A stretch of 64,000 nucleotides of DNA from CAVTWY01 sp963738575. Its GTDB lineage: Bacteria; Pseudomonadota; Gammaproteobacteria; Burkholderiales; Burkholderiaceae_C. Of the stretch, positions 51,657 through 60,367 are shown one piece after another. The translations under genes and the position numbers were made by a program. Location: assembly GCA_963738575.1 (NCBI GenBank), contig CAVTWY010000003.1, positions 1 through 64,000 on the forward strand. Direction: 5' to 3'. The notes beneath the pieces were generated by a model. The model saw nothing but the letters and a program-made list of their open reading frames with translations. It did no database searches and had not been told where the DNA came from. Every line of letters begins with the position of its first letter. Position 1 is the first letter of the stretch.

Positions 51657-51702
51657 GGCCTCACGCGATGTCCTCCTTGCTGACGCTGCGTGAGCGTGCG
51701 CT

Positions 51703-52140
51703 TCAAGTTGCCGCGCGTCGCTTCAACGCGCGCATCAAGGCGCCCAACACCGGCACCTTCTCGTAAACCTCTTCGGCTGCGTCCCAGTAGTCACGGTGGT
51801 AGTTCACCAAGCCGTCAGCGTCAAACCTCAAGTGCGACGCGCCGTGGATGGTGAAGGGTTCTTGTTTGCCCGAGCGCATGCGGCAGCTGAAATCCCAAAC
51901 CAAAAATGCTGCGTCGCCCTGCAATGCAGCGTCGCTCACCACAAACCTGGGCGCTTGCACGCGCTTGAACATATGCGCAAAGATCTTGCTGACTGCATGC
52001 AAGCCCTCGACCGTGTTGAACGGGTCTTTGAACGTGGCGTTGTTGGCGTAAACGTCGCCCATGCGCTCTAAATCACGGGGTTGCAGTTGCTCGAAGAAGG
52101 CGATAACGCGCGCCACACGCGGGTCTGTCGTGTGGGGCAT
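51703..52140 (-). CDS. NTF2-like (SnoaL-type) protein
   Basis: Protein of 145 aa with the nuclear-transport-factor-2 cone fold: an N-terminal helix (VARVIAFFEQLQPRDLERMGDVYANNATFKDPFNTVEG), then KIFAHMFKRVQAPRFVVSDAAL and final strands (EPFTIHGASHLRFDADGLVNYHRDYWDAAEEVY). Members include isomerases, hydratases and lone binding proteins; the DPFN and HRDYWD residues line the pocket. It is the last gene of the TetR-associated cluster, 23 nt after the SDR gene. ATG 52140 (MPHTTDPRV) is the likely start. Confidence 0.85.
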   Translation of the reverse strand: MPHTTDPRVARVIAFFEQLQPRDLERMGDVYANNATFKDPFNTVEGLHAVSKIFAHMFKRVQAPRFVVSDAALQGDAAFLVWDFSCRMRSGKQEPFTIHGASHLRFDADGLVNYHRDYWDAAEEVYEKVPVLGALMRALKRRAAT

Positions 52141-52163
52141 TCGAAGGTTTGGGTTGCGTGGGT

Positions 52164-52937
52164 TCACAGCCCCGTGGCGCGACGAATCGCGGCAAAGTAC
52201 AGGCCGTGCCACGTGGACTGCAGCGTCTTGAGCCATAGCGTGAAGCGGCGCGGAAAGTGCATCTCGAAGTTGCCACGCTCCCAGCCCCGCACGATGGCCT
52301 TTGCGGCATCGGTGGCTGTCATCAAGGCCGGCATGTGAAATTGGTTTTGCGCGGTGAGGGGCGTGTCGACGAACCCCGGGTTGACGATGGACACCCCCAA
52401 CCCCAAGTCGTGCAAATCCATGTACATCACCTCGGCCAGGTTGTTGAGGGCTGCCTTGGTGGGGCCGTAGGCCAGCGCTTGCGGCAAGCCTCGGTAGCCG
52501 GCCACGCTGCCCATCAGGCTCACGTGGCCCCGGCGCGCTTGAATCATCGACGGCAAAACGGCGTCCAGAAGGTACAGCGTGCCCAGGTAGTTAACGTCTT
52601 GATGACGCACCATTTCGGCCAGATCAAAGGCCGTGGCTCGTTGAGGCTTGTAATGCCCAGCACAAGCAAACAGCAAGTCCAGCGGCCCGTAGAGCGCCTG
52701 AATGCGCCGCGCCGCCGCCGCCACCTCGGTGGGTCTGGTCACGTCCATGCTGAGGGCCAGCGTGTTGTCGTGCGTGCTTGCAAAGTCTTCGAGTGGCGCC
52801 AGGCTGCGCGCTGAAACGATCACACGCGCGCCTCGCTGGTGCAGCAGGTGTGCCGTTTCGCGCCCCATGCCACTGGACGCGCCAACGACCCAGACCGTTT
52901 TGCCGCGCCAGTCGGTGATGGGAGGGTTGAGGGACAT
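52164..52937 (-). CDS. Short-chain dehydrogenase/reductase
   Basis: SDR of 257 aa. The cofactor motif is VWVVGASSGMGRETAHLLHQ (Gly-rich TGxxxGxG-type loop) and the catalytic Tyr-x-x-x-Lys is YGPTKAAL, with Ser in SLMGSVAGYRG. The Asn-Ala-Gly equivalent is ACAGHY. The C-terminal stretch FPRRFTLWLKTLQSTWHGLYF is basic and hydrophobic and may touch the membrane. SDRs of this type occur in clusters with cfa, DUF1365 and DUF3833 genes; the lipid-related substrate suggested by that context is not proven. Confidence 0.9.
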   Translation of the reverse strand: MSLNPPITDWRGKTVWVVGASSGMGRETAHLLHQRGARVIVSARSLAPLEDFASTHDNTLALSMDVTRPTEVAAAARRIQALYGPLDLLFACAGHYKPQRATAFDLAEMVRHQDVNYLGTLYLLDAVLPSMIQARRGHVSLMGSVAGYRGLPQALAYGPTKAALNNLAEVMYMDLHDLGLGVSIVNPGFVDTPLTAQNQFHMPALMTATDAAKAIVRGWERGNFEMHFPRRFTLWLKTLQSTWHGLYFAAIRRATGL

Positions 52938-52944
52938 GGTCGCC

Positions 52945-53499
52945 TTAAAGTTTGGTGAAGGCGAGTTGAACCTCGCCCAGGCGAATGCCAAATTTGCTCA
53001 TCGTGGCGCGGTTGAGCATCACGCGATCGTCGACGAGAAACATCCAGTCGTCGAACTGCACATCGATCACACGCCCGTCGTAGGGCAGCCGCAGGGTGTA
53101 TTGCCATTGGAAAGCCGCACCCGCTTGGGCCCCCAGGGCATCGCCCACCACGTCGTCGGCTCGACCTCGGTAGCGCCCTTGACCCAAATGGGTGAGACGC
53201 CAAACTCGTTTTTGCCGCTCGCCGTCGTCGTACAAAAAGTCTTCGTCCAGCACGCCATTTTCGCCTTGCCACGTGCCCGTCATCTCAACCACAAAGCGAC
53301 GCAGCACGCGGCCCGAACGGTCGCTGAACATGCCGTGTGCACGCAGCTTGCCGTTGAGGTATTGCTTCAAGTCCAAGACGGGTTTGCCGGCGGCGTAGTC
53401 GTTCACGACCGGGCTGGCACACCCGCTCAGTGCCAAGGTGCCGGCACCGATGCTGCCCAGGACCATCATTCGACGTTTCATGTTCGTGTTCCTTTTCAT
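52945..53499 (-). CDS. DUF3833 lipoprotein
   Basis: Lipoprotein of 184 aa. The signal ends with LALSGCAS, a good lipobox (Leu-Ser-Gly-Cys). The mature domain fits DUF3833 (LDLKQYLNGKLRAHGMFSDRSGRVLRRFVVEMTGTWQG ... WRLTHLGQGRYRGRADDVVG), a lipocalin-like beta barrel by pattern. It may carry a lipid or pigment in the periplasm. Its ATG at 53499 overlaps the MFS stop by 4 bp (ATGA), so the two are translationally coupled. Its function is unknown, but its presence in cfa-DUF1365 clusters is recurrent. Confidence 0.88.
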   Translation of the reverse strand: MKRNTNMKRRMMVLGSIGAGTLALSGCASPVVNDYAAGKPVLDLKQYLNGKLRAHGMFSDRSGRVLRRFVVEMTGTWQGENGVLDEDFLYDDGERQKRVWRLTHLGQGRYRGRADDVVGDALGAQAGAAFQWQYTLRLPYDGRVIDVQFDDWMFLVDDRVMLNRATMSKFGIRLGEVQLAFTKL

Positions 53500-54884
53500 T
53501 TGGCGGCCGAGGCGGGGCTGGATGGGGTTTCAGTCGCCAGCGATGCGGGGCTGGTTTCGTGCCACCGGGTGAGCCCCAAAATCAGCAGCGCGATGCTTTT
53601 GATGGCGCAGGGCACCAAGGCGTAAATGATGACCAGAGCTTGCAGCGCTTGGGGGGTTCGCGACCCACTTTGATAGCCCAACATTTGAAGCAGAGGCAGC
53701 GCCAGGCCGGCCGCCAGCGCGAGGTTGAGTTTGGTGCAAAGGCTCCACCAGCCAAACCAAACCCCTTCAGACTGCTGCCCCACCCCCGCGCGTTGGATCA
53801 CACCCGTGAGCAAGGCCGCCGGGGCAATCATGTCGGCGCCCAGGGCCACGCCGGTGACGATGCAAACGGCGGCGAACCCCAACCCATCGCCGGCGCCCAG
53901 CCAGGCAGCAAACACAAACGCGCCCGTGGCCAACGCCATGCCCAAGCCCCAGGTGCGCACCAACCCCAAGCGCGGCACAAGCCGCATCCAAAGGGGTACC
54001 GACAAGGCCGCGGCCACGAAGTACATCAACAAAAAAGCGCCCTCCCATTGCGGCAGCGCCAATCGGTCACGGATGTAGAAGATGACCAACGTGGCTGGGA
54101 TGGCGCTGGCCATGCCGTTGGCCACGTACACCAGCACCAGCGCCCGAAACTCGCGGTGGGACCAGGGCTGCCACAACCCGCTGCTGGGGTGGCCCGCGCG
54201 GCGACTGGCGATGTTTGACTGCGGTAAGACGAGGTTAGGTTTCTTTTCACTGCGGCCGGGCAGGTTGCCATCATCTGCACCCGGTGCGCGGCGCAACAGG
54301 GCCAGCGCAATCAGCAACAAGAGGCCCAACAGGGCCGCCGTTGCGGCCCATCCGATTTGCGAAGGCAGCACGCTGGCCAGCGCCACGCCCAAAAGCGCAA
54401 AAGCTTCGCGGGCACCCACCACACGGGCGCGGTAGGGTGCGTCGCCGCCCAGCCTTGCGCCCCAGGCTTGATGCCCGATTTGGGCCACGCTGTAGCCCAG
54501 GTAGGTGACGGCCAACGCCACCACCGACCAACCAAGCGCCCAGGCAAGCGAGGTTGCAACCCAACGGGGTGGCAAGAACAACGATGCGAACCCAAGCCCC
54601 ACCATCACGCAGGCGACGGCGATCAAGCGCCAGACGCGACGCGAGTCGCTGGCAAACCGCCTGTCAATCTGGGCACCCAGCCACGGGTCGATCAGGGCAT
54701 CCAGCCCGCGAAGGGCCAGCAGCAGGGCACCCACGAGCGCCAAAGACAAGCCCAGGTGCTCCGCCGCAAAGGCAGGCCATTGCACGTAGAGCGGCAGCGC
54801 CACAAACGCCAGCGGTGCGCCCAAGGCCCCGTAACGCAGGCCGTCACCCAGCGCCCAGCTTGTGTCGGCGCTTTGGCGCGTCAT
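53496..54884 (-). CDS. MFS transporter (GPH sugar/cation symporter-like)
   Basis: Membrane transporter of 462 aa from ATG 54884 (MTRQSADTSWALGDGL). About twelve hydrophobic helices are visible, with the MFS loop between helices 2 and 3 as GLDALIDPWLGAQIDRRF, which matches the DxxxDPxxGxxxDR pattern of the glycoside-pentoside-hexuronide:cation symporter branch. The C-terminal half is intact. In clusters of this kind the transporter may move a lipid or a lipophilic compound, not a sugar; that is inference. It overlaps the upstream and downstream genes by 4 bp each. Confidence 0.87.
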   Translation of the reverse strand: MTRQSADTSWALGDGLRYGALGAPLAFVALPLYVQWPAFAAEHLGLSLALVGALLLALRGLDALIDPWLGAQIDRRFASDSRRVWRLIAVACVMVGLGFASLFLPPRWVATSLAWALGWSVVALAVTYLGYSVAQIGHQAWGARLGGDAPYRARVVGAREAFALLGVALASVLPSQIGWAATAALLGLLLLIALALLRRAPGADDGNLPGRSEKKPNLVLPQSNIASRRAGHPSSGLWQPWSHREFRALVLVYVANGMASAIPATLVIFYIRDRLALPQWEGAFLLMYFVAAALSVPLWMRLVPRLGLVRTWGLGMALATGAFVFAAWLGAGDGLGFAAVCIVTGVALGADMIAPAALLTGVIQRAGVGQQSEGVWFGWWSLCTKLNLALAAGLALPLLQMLGYQSGSRTPQALQALVIIYALVPCAIKSIALLILGLTRWHETSPASLATETPSSPASAAK

Positions 54885-55438
54885 GGGGCTGTGCTCAGCA
54901 GTGCCGCACGCAGCGTCGGCGCCGACGAGTGGGGCGCAAGCCAAATGCCAAAAAAGCGCTCGCCAAAGGCGGGCTCCGCCACCACCGCGCGCTGGACATC
55001 GTTGGCGAAAAACGTGGTGTGACCGCGCGCGGCTGACCATACGGCCGCTAAACGGCTGCCTGCGTCAACGTCTGGAAACGCAGCCGACATGGCAGCAAGC
55101 CAACGGGCAGCGGTTGGGTTGGTGAGCTCACCCCCCAGGCGCATTTCGTCCAGTGACTTTTCGGCAATCGACAAACCTGAAAAAGCGCGCGCGTATTCAA
55201 TCTCGAGTGCGAGAGGGTGTTGCAGCCAGCGGTTGGCCTCAAACGTTGATTGCGTCCACAGTTTGGCGGTGTAAACCTTGAAGCCCCAAAAGCGAAGGTC
55301 GCCTTGGCCGCGCAGCGTGGCGTTTGGAACGCCTTGCATAACGGCCGCAGGCCGGGCTTGAAGGGGCAGCACCCAGGCGCTTGCCAACGCAGCGCAAACG
55401 GCGCGGCGCGAGGCATCGGCGCGTGGCCTTTCACGCAT
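54881..55438 (-). CDS. Chalcone-isomerase-like secreted protein
   Basis: Protein of 185 aa with an N-terminal signal segment (RRAVCAALASAWVLPLQARPA). The mature part has the chalcone-isomerase-like (CHI/fatty-acid-binding) fold: RGQGDLRFWGFKVYTAKLWT, LALEIEYARAFSGLSIAEKSLDEM and AEPAFGERFFGIWLAP. Bacterial relatives bind fatty acids or have unknown activity; plant chalcone isomerase itself is only a distant relative. It overlaps the end of the cfa gene (8 bp) and the MFS gene (4 bp), placing it firmly in the operon. Confidence 0.85.
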   Translation of the reverse strand: MRERPRADASRRAVCAALASAWVLPLQARPAAVMQGVPNATLRGQGDLRFWGFKVYTAKLWTQSTFEANRWLQHPLALEIEYARAFSGLSIAEKSLDEMRLGGELTNPTAARWLAAMSAAFPDVDAGSRLAAVWSAARGHTTFFANDVQRAVVAEPAFGERFFGIWLAPHSSAPTLRAALLSTAP

Positions 55439-56673
55439 GGCGCAGGGTGAACTGAACCACGTTGGTGTTGCCTGTCAGGAAAGCAGCTTCGCAGTACGCG
55501 AGGTAGAACTCCCACAATTTGATGAAGCCTTGGTCAAACCCCTGCGCTTTGACTTGGGGCAGCGCCGCTAGAAAACTTTCACGCCAGCGCCGCAGCGTCT
55601 CGGCGTAGTCTTGACCAAATTCGAGCTCGGTTTCAACCACCAACCCCGCCTTGAGCTGCCTGGGCCCTGAACGCTGATGCGCTGGGCAGCAGACCCCCTG
55701 GGAACACGTACTGCTGAATGAAGTCGGTGGAGTTGACGTAACGGTCAAAGAGGTCGTCGCGGATGGTGATGCTTTGCACGCAGGCATGGCCACCCGGCTT
55801 AAGGCAACGCTTCAAGGTGTCAAAGTAGCTGTCCCAATAGTCGCGACCCACCGCTTCAAACATCTCGATCGAAACCACGCTGTCGTAGGGCTCGAAGCCG
55901 GGCTCGCGGCCCAAGTCGCGGTAGTCTTTGAGCAGGAGATCGCCTTGTTTGGCCAACTGCGCCGTGGCCAGACGCTGCTGAGCCCAGGCGAGCTGTTCGT
56001 GCGAAAGCGTGACGCCGGTGACGTGGGCGCCGCGCTTGCCCGCTCGCTCTGCCAAAGCCCCCCAACCAAAACCGATCTCGAGCACCCGGCTGTCGGCAAC
56101 CACGCGAGCCTCGTCCAACGCGCGGTCGACCTTGCGGTCTTGCGCCACCGGAAAGGGCTCCAGGCGGTTGGCGCCGAAGAGCGCGCTGGAGTAGTTCATC
56201 GTCGGGTCAAGCCACAGGCTGTAGAAGTTATTGCCCAGGTCGTAGTGCGCCTGGATGTTGCGGCGGCTGCCGGCGCGGGAGTTGCGGCGCCCAAGGTGCC
56301 GCAGGCGGTAAAGCAACGAGCCGATGGCGCTGCCGTACACCACCCGCTCCAGCACGGCGCGGTTGCGCATCATCAGCACCAGCAGCTCGGTGAGTTGGGG
56401 CGAATCCCACTCACCCGCGATGTAAGACTCGGCCAGCCCGATGTCGCCCGAGGCCAGCACGCGTGAAAAAACGCGTGTGTTGTGAACCGACAGCCCCACC
56501 CAGGGCTGCGACTGAGACAGGCCAAAGTGGCGCATGGCGCCATCGGGCATTTGCAGGTGCAGCGACCCGAAGTCGAGCCGCTCAAGCAGCTTGACCACGG
56601 TGCGTTCGGCGTGGCCGGCTCCCAGGCTCCAAGGGACGCGCCGTTTGGGCAGCGAAGTGGTTTGGTTGTTCAT
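55431..56673 (-). pseudogene. cfa: Cyclopropane-fatty-acyl-phospholipid synthase with an apparent 1-base frameshift
   Basis: Cfa enzymes use SAM to add a methylene bridge to unsaturated acyl chains of membrane phospholipids. Intact features: QAHYDLGNNFYSLWLDPTMNYSSALF, SAM-binding VLEIGFGWGALAERAG, VTLSHEQLAWAQ and VSIEMFEAVGRDYWDSYFDT. At FPGGLLPSASAFRAQA the frame shifts; the expected C-terminal part (LKAGLVVETELEFGQDYAETLRRW... to FTLRHA) continues in the neighbouring frame. One extra base at about 55654-55660 accounts for it. Read literally the protein stops after 346 aa instead of about 413, losing a conserved C-terminal helical part. It is either a real lesion or a sequence error. It lies mid-operon with DUF1365 upstream (12 nt). 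Confidence 0.82.
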
Positions 56674-56685
56674 CGATCGGTGCGC

Positions 56686-57540
56686 TTAGCGCGAGACAAG
56701 GGCCTGCGGTGGGGCAGGTTTGCGGTGGAAGGGCACGCGTTTGAGCCAAAGCTTGAGCGCGTGCCAATGGATGCGGCCCACGACGCCGAGCGTCATGAGG
56801 GGTGTGTTGATGAATGCGCGCCGAGCCAACGACGCAGAGAAAGGCTCCAAACTGCCGCTGAGGCTGGTGAGGATCAAGGGCCCCACGTTGTCATCGTGCT
56901 CGATGCGTGCCACGATGCTGCCCTCGGTGCGCATGAAGCGAAAGCGATAGACCCCCTCGACGGCGCAAAAGGGTGACACGTGAAAGGCTTTGTGCGCCAC
57001 CAAGGTGGCGCCCCAGCGAACGTCCTGGCCGTCGAGGACGTAGAAGTGCCGCTCGCCAAAGGTGTTGTTGACCTCGACGACGACGGCCCGCAAGCTGCCG
57101 TCGGCGCGGTGGCAATACCAAAAACTCACGGGTTTGAACGCGTACCCCAACACTCGCGGGTAGGTTTGCAGCCAAATTTCGCCATCAGCATCTTGCACAC
57201 CTTCCGCCGCCAACAGGGCCAGCAGCCAATGCAGTGCGTTTTCGCGACCGTCGCCATGGTCACGGTCATAAAAACTCAACAAGCCGCGTTGGTTTCTGGA
57301 AAGCGCCGTCGCACCGGGCCCTGGCGACGCTGGGCTTTCCATGCTTCGCATCGGCAACAGCAAAAAGAAGGTCGTGTAGCTGAAGGCGTGATGCTTGGGC
57401 CGCAATCGTGTGTGTCGAACGAGGCCTCGCCCCAGCATGGGTTGTGCGGTAAAACGTTTTGAGGTTGGGGCGGCGATGCGTGGATCGACCCTCACGGCGG
57501 GCGCACCCACGGTTGCCGTTGCACGTGCTGCTGGGCTCAT
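56686..57540 (-). CDS. DUF1365 family protein
   Basis: Protein of 284 aa in the DUF1365 family. Recognisable pieces are LVRHTRLRPKHHAFSYTTFFLLLP, VLGYAFKPVSFWYCHRADGSLRAVVVEVNNTFGERHFYVL, FHVSPFCAVEGVYRFRF and the C-terminal helix HWHALKLWLKRVPFHRKP. The biochemical role is unknown, but it is almost always coded next to a FAD oxidoreductase and a cfa-type enzyme, as here, and is thought to take part in making modified fatty acids. ATG 57540 overlaps the FAD gene stop by 4 bp. Confidence 0.9.
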   Translation of the reverse strand: MSPAARATATVGAPAVRVDPRIAAPTSKRFTAQPMLGRGLVRHTRLRPKHHAFSYTTFFLLLPMRSMESPASPGPGATALSRNQRGLLSFYDRDHGDGRENALHWLLALLAAEGVQDADGEIWLQTYPRVLGYAFKPVSFWYCHRADGSLRAVVVEVNNTFGERHFYVLDGQDVRWGATLVAHKAFHVSPFCAVEGVYRFRFMRTEGSIVARIEHDDNVGPLILTSLSGSLEPFSASLARRAFINTPLMTLGVVGRIHWHALKLWLKRVPFHRKPAPPQALVSR

Positions 57541-58934
57541 GGGCGAACCTGCGCAAGCTGGCCAAGCCATTGCTGCGCGATTGCATCGGCGGCGCGTTGC
57601 CCGGCTTGCAGGCCGTCCTCGTGAAAGCCATAGCCACACCATGCCCCTGCAAACCAGGTGCGGTTGACCCCTTGCAGGGACGGCAGCATTTGCTGCGCTG
57701 CTACGGCGGCGCCGTCAAAAACCGGGTGTTCGTAGTCGTAGCTGCCAATCTGCAGGGCGTGCTTTGGCTCGCGGTTGGGGTTGAGTGACACAAACACGTC
57801 CTGCGCAAACGGCAGCGGCTGCAGCCGGTTGATCCAGTAGTGAAGGCACACGGGCGACGCGTCGGCTGCCGCCGCGCCACTGCGGTCGAAGTTCCAAGCT
57901 GCCCAAGCACGGCGCGCTTGAGGCATGACCGATGCATCGGTGTGCAGCACCGCCCGGTTGGCTTGTGTGCGCATGACGCCCAACACGCTGCGCTCGGCGG
58001 CTGTGGCGCCAGCCCCCAGCAGCGCCAAGGCCTGGGGGGCATGGCAAGCCAGCAGCACGGCGTCGAAGCGGTCGCGGGAGTGATCGGTTTGAATCGTGAT
58101 GCCGCCTTCGTCGCGCTCGATGTAACGCACCCCGGTGCCCACGCGCACGTCGGGCAGCTGCCGGGCAATGGCTTGCACGCAGTGTTTGGAGCCGCCGCGC
58201 ACCGTGTACCACTGCGGGCGGTTCTTCACTTGCAGCAAACCGTGGTTGTGGCAAAAGCGAATCAACGTACCAACCGGGAACGCCAGCATTTGATGGACGG
58301 GGCACGACCAGATGCAGGCAATCATCGGCAACAGGTAGCCGTTGCAAAAGTGGCTGTCAAAGTGGTGGCGGTCGAGAAAAGCAGCCACGGACTCTTGCAT
58401 GGCCGTGTCGTCGCCGTGCGCGGCCAAATCGGTGGCCAGCCGATTGAAGCGCAGCACTTGCCGCAACATCGACAAAAAGGGCCGCGAAACCAGATTGCCG
58501 CGCTGGGCAAACACCGTGTTCAAGTTGCTGCCGCTCCATTCCAAGCGCTTGGCACTGCCGGGCGCGAGCGGAGGTGATTGCACCGAGAACGACATGTCCG
58601 ACACCGCTGTGGCCACCCCCAGTTGCGAGAGCAAGGCAATCAGGCCCGGGTAGGTGCGTTCGTTGTAGACCAAGAAACCGGTGTCCACGCCGTGGGTGAT
58701 GGGCCGCCCCTGGGTGTCGTTGAGGGTCACGTCGACGGTGTGCGCATGCCCGCCCAGGCGATCATCGCGTTCGTACAGCGTGACGTCGAGGCTTGCGTCG
58801 TGGGCCCGCAGCCGCAGGGCGGCACCCAAGCCCGCAATGCCTGCGCCCACCACGGCCACGCGTCGCACGCTGCGCCCCATGTGCTGCGGGGCGCCTGCCG
58901 CTGCGCTGTGAATGAATGCTGAACTAGAAACCAT
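57537..58934 (-). CDS. FAD-dependent oxidoreductase (amine-oxidase/desaturase-like)
   Basis: Flavoprotein of about 465 aa. The dinucleotide-binding motif is VAVVGAGIAGLGAALRL followed by LYERDDRLGGHAHTVDV. Further pieces are DTGFLVYNERTYPGL, RGGSKHCVQAI and a C-terminal FAD-contacting region (TWFAGAWCGYGFHEDGLQAGQRAADAI). It belongs to the NAD(P)-binding/amine-oxidase group found with DUF1365 and cfa; substrates are probably acyl chains or pigments. Two palindromes lie at its 5' end. The upstream one overlaps the chosen ATG 58934, so ATG 58880 (MGRSVRRVAVVG) may be the true start. No clear Shine-Dalgarno sequence precedes either. Confidence 0.88.
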   Translation of the reverse strand: MVSSSAFIHSAAAGAPQHMGRSVRRVAVVGAGIAGLGAALRLRAHDASLDVTLYERDDRLGGHAHTVDVTLNDTQGRPITHGVDTGFLVYNERTYPGLIALLSQLGVATAVSDMSFSVQSPPLAPGSAKRLEWSGSNLNTVFAQRGNLVSRPFLSMLRQVLRFNRLATDLAAHGDDTAMQESVAAFLDRHHFDSHFCNGYLLPMIACIWSCPVHQMLAFPVGTLIRFCHNHGLLQVKNRPQWYTVRGGSKHCVQAIARQLPDVRVGTGVRYIERDEGGITIQTDHSRDRFDAVLLACHAPQALALLGAGATAAERSVLGVMRTQANRAVLHTDASVMPQARRAWAAWNFDRSGAAAADASPVCLHYWINRLQPLPFAQDVFVSLNPNREPKHALQIGSYDYEHPVFDGAAVAAQQMLPSLQGVNRTWFAGAWCGYGFHEDGLQAGQRAADAIAQQWLGQLAQVRP

Positions 58935-58941
58935 ACGGTCT
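58928..58941. promoter_or_regulatory. Palindromic operator copy at the FAD oxidoreductase start
   Basis: AAACCATACGGTCT matches the inferred consensus AAACCGTACGGTTT at 12 of 14 positions. Its centre is 20 bp (two helical turns) from the next copy at 58948-58961. It covers the first start codon of the FAD gene. Confidence 0.6.
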
Positions 58942-58947
58942 GATTTT

Positions 58948-58961
58948 AAACCGTACAGTTC
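58948..58961. promoter_or_regulatory. Palindromic operator copy between the TetR and FAD genes
   Basis: AAACCGTACAGTTC matches the consensus AAACCGTACGGTTT at 12 of 14 positions. On the minus strand it runs into TTTAAAAT, a likely -10 region for the FAD-to-NTF2 operon. Placed in the 45-nt gap after the TetR stop codon. Confidence 0.65.
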
Positions 58962-58979
58962 AACCTTGGGAATCTAGGG

Positions 58980-59669
58980 TTAGCGCGTACGCGTGATGGC
59001 CTTGCGCGGGACTTTTTTGGCCGCCGAGGGGCGCGAGACGCTGACACGCGCTTTGGGGCTGGTTGTGGCCCCAAGCCCTTGGAAGCAGCTGCGCATCACC
59101 CACTCAGTGATTTGCGCATCACTGTGTTGGCCGCTGGCCTTGAGCACTTGAAGCACCTGATCGCAGGCTCGGGCGTAGATGGTGAAAAGAATCACCTCGC
59201 CTGGAAGGTCGGCGTCCAGGTCGCCATGCTTTTGCGCCTGCACGATCCATTCGCCCAAAATGTCCGACAGCTGCATCAACAGTTTGGTGAAAGGTTTGCT
59301 GGCCGTCATGTAGGCCCGCAAGGTGGAGTTTTGGGCAGGCAGCGACGGCATGGAGCCCGCAAGCTGCACCTGCAGCGTCCAGCGCACCACGGCCTTCAGG
59401 CGGCCAAGCGGTGTCGGCTCAAGCAACACCAACTCGCTTTGGGCAAAAGCGACCGAGCGCTCCATCACGCGGATCATGGCAGCGGCTGCAAGCTCTTCTT
59501 TGGAGCGGAAGTGGGTGTAGAGGCTTGCCTTGGACAGGCCGGCGTTGGACGCCACCTCGTCCACCGTCATCAAGTCGTACCCCTTGTCGGCCAACAACTG
59601 GTTGACGACATGGATGATGGCGTCTTCGCGGACTTTGAGGAGGTGCTCGCGCATCCGGGGCTTGGTCAT
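58980..59669 (-). CDS. TetR/AcrR-family transcriptional regulator
   Basis: Repressor-type regulator of 229 aa. The N-terminal helix-turn-helix is clear: VNQLLADKGYDLMTVDEVASNAGLSKASLYTHFRSKEEL (about residues 21-60). The ligand-binding C-terminal domain follows, ending in a basic Ser/Arg/Lys tail (SRPSAAKKVPRKAITRTR) that is unusual for the family. It is coded between the lipocalin (upstream, 42 nt) and the FAD gene in the same direction. Palindromes of TetR type sit at the promoters of at least four transcription units around it, so it is the likely regulator of the whole cluster. Its ligand is unknown. Confidence 0.9.
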   Translation of the reverse strand: MTKPRMREHLLKVREDAIIHVVNQLLADKGYDLMTVDEVASNAGLSKASLYTHFRSKEELAAAAMIRVMERSVAFAQSELVLLEPTPLGRLKAVVRWTLQVQLAGSMPSLPAQNSTLRAYMTASKPFTKLLMQLSDILGEWIVQAQKHGDLDADLPGEVILFTIYARACDQVLQVLKASGQHSDAQITEWVMRSCFQGLGATTSPKARVSVSRPSAAKKVPRKAITRTR

Positions 59670-59711
59670 GCTCGCATTGTATGCACGGGCGTGCGTGGCT
59701 CGCGTCTGAAC

Positions 59712-60290
59712 TCAAGGGGCGGCGCGATGGATTTCGCGCTGCACGCGGCTCCAATCAAAGCCGTTGTCCCTTGCGTAGCGCTCCACGGCTTGCCACTGGG
59801 CGTCGCTGAGTGAACGCTCGCGAGACAGCACCCACAAATACGATTGGCTGGGCTCACTAACGATGGCCAAGCGCTTGTCAGGCGTCAAATGCACCACGTC
59901 GTAATTGCCCCATACCAGCGGCAGCCAACGCAGCCAAGTCGGCGCAAAGGCCACTTCGAGCGATGCGGGCTTGAGCATGCCACCACCCAACTCAGAGCCT
60001 CGCGGCCTTGCCATGCCCACCACGCGCTCGGGGCCGTCTTTGGTGGTGCACTGATTGGTCACCTCCACTCCGCCCGGTACCAAGCGGTAGGTGGCGCTGG
60101 TGTCCGACAGGCACTGCGACTGAAACCTGTTGGGGTACAGGGCGACTTGGTACCAGCGGCCCATGTAGGCGTCGACATCCAACGATGGCAGCGCAGCAGG
60201 CGCAGCAGCAGCCGCGCCTGCTGCCCAGACCAGGCACAGGCCCAGCAGGGTGGTCAGAAACCGGAAGCTTGAGCAGGTAGTGATGTTCAT
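59712..60290 (-). CDS. blc: Lipocalin (Blc-like)
   Basis: Bacterial lipocalin of 192 aa. An N-terminal signal segment (LTTLLGLCLVWAAGAAAAAP) precedes the barrel. The first signature is YMGRWYQVALYPNRF (the Gly-x-Trp motif), the second LTPDKRLAIVSEPSQSYLWVLSRE with the conserved Tyr-x-Trp/Leu-Ser-Arg. E. coli Blc binds lysophospholipids at the outer membrane. There is no clear lipobox Cys at the signal end, so it may be a free periplasmic protein. ATG 60290 is preferred; the frame is open to 60476 but crosses the operator at 60354. It heads the minus-strand operon. Confidence 0.88.
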   Translation of the reverse strand: MNITTCSSFRFLTTLLGLCLVWAAGAAAAAPAALPSLDVDAYMGRWYQVALYPNRFQSQCLSDTSATYRLVPGGVEVTNQCTTKDGPERVVGMARPRGSELGGGMLKPASLEVAFAPTWLRWLPLVWGNYDVVHLTPDKRLAIVSEPSQSYLWVLSRERSLSDAQWQAVERYARDNGFDWSRVQREIHRAAP

Positions 60291-60353
60291 GGCAAATCTT
60301 GGGTGGGGGGTGCGTGTGGGTTGAAGAAGGCCTGTACTGTGAGGTCGATAATT

Positions 60354-60367
60354 AAACGGTAGGGTCC
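60354..60367. promoter_or_regulatory. Palindromic operator copy upstream of lipocalin
   Basis: AAACGGTAGGGTCC matches AAACCGTACGGTTT at 10 of 14 positions. It lies 64 bp before the lipocalin start codon. On the minus strand it leads into TTTAAT. The flanks also match those of the FAD-gene site (GGTTGRAC before, GACC after). Confidence 0.55.

Noticed and set aside
51660..51694. Hairpin CTCACGC/GCGTGAG between DUF456 and the NTF2-like gene
   Set aside because: Only 7 bp with a 21-nt loop and no T tract; not convincing as a terminator.
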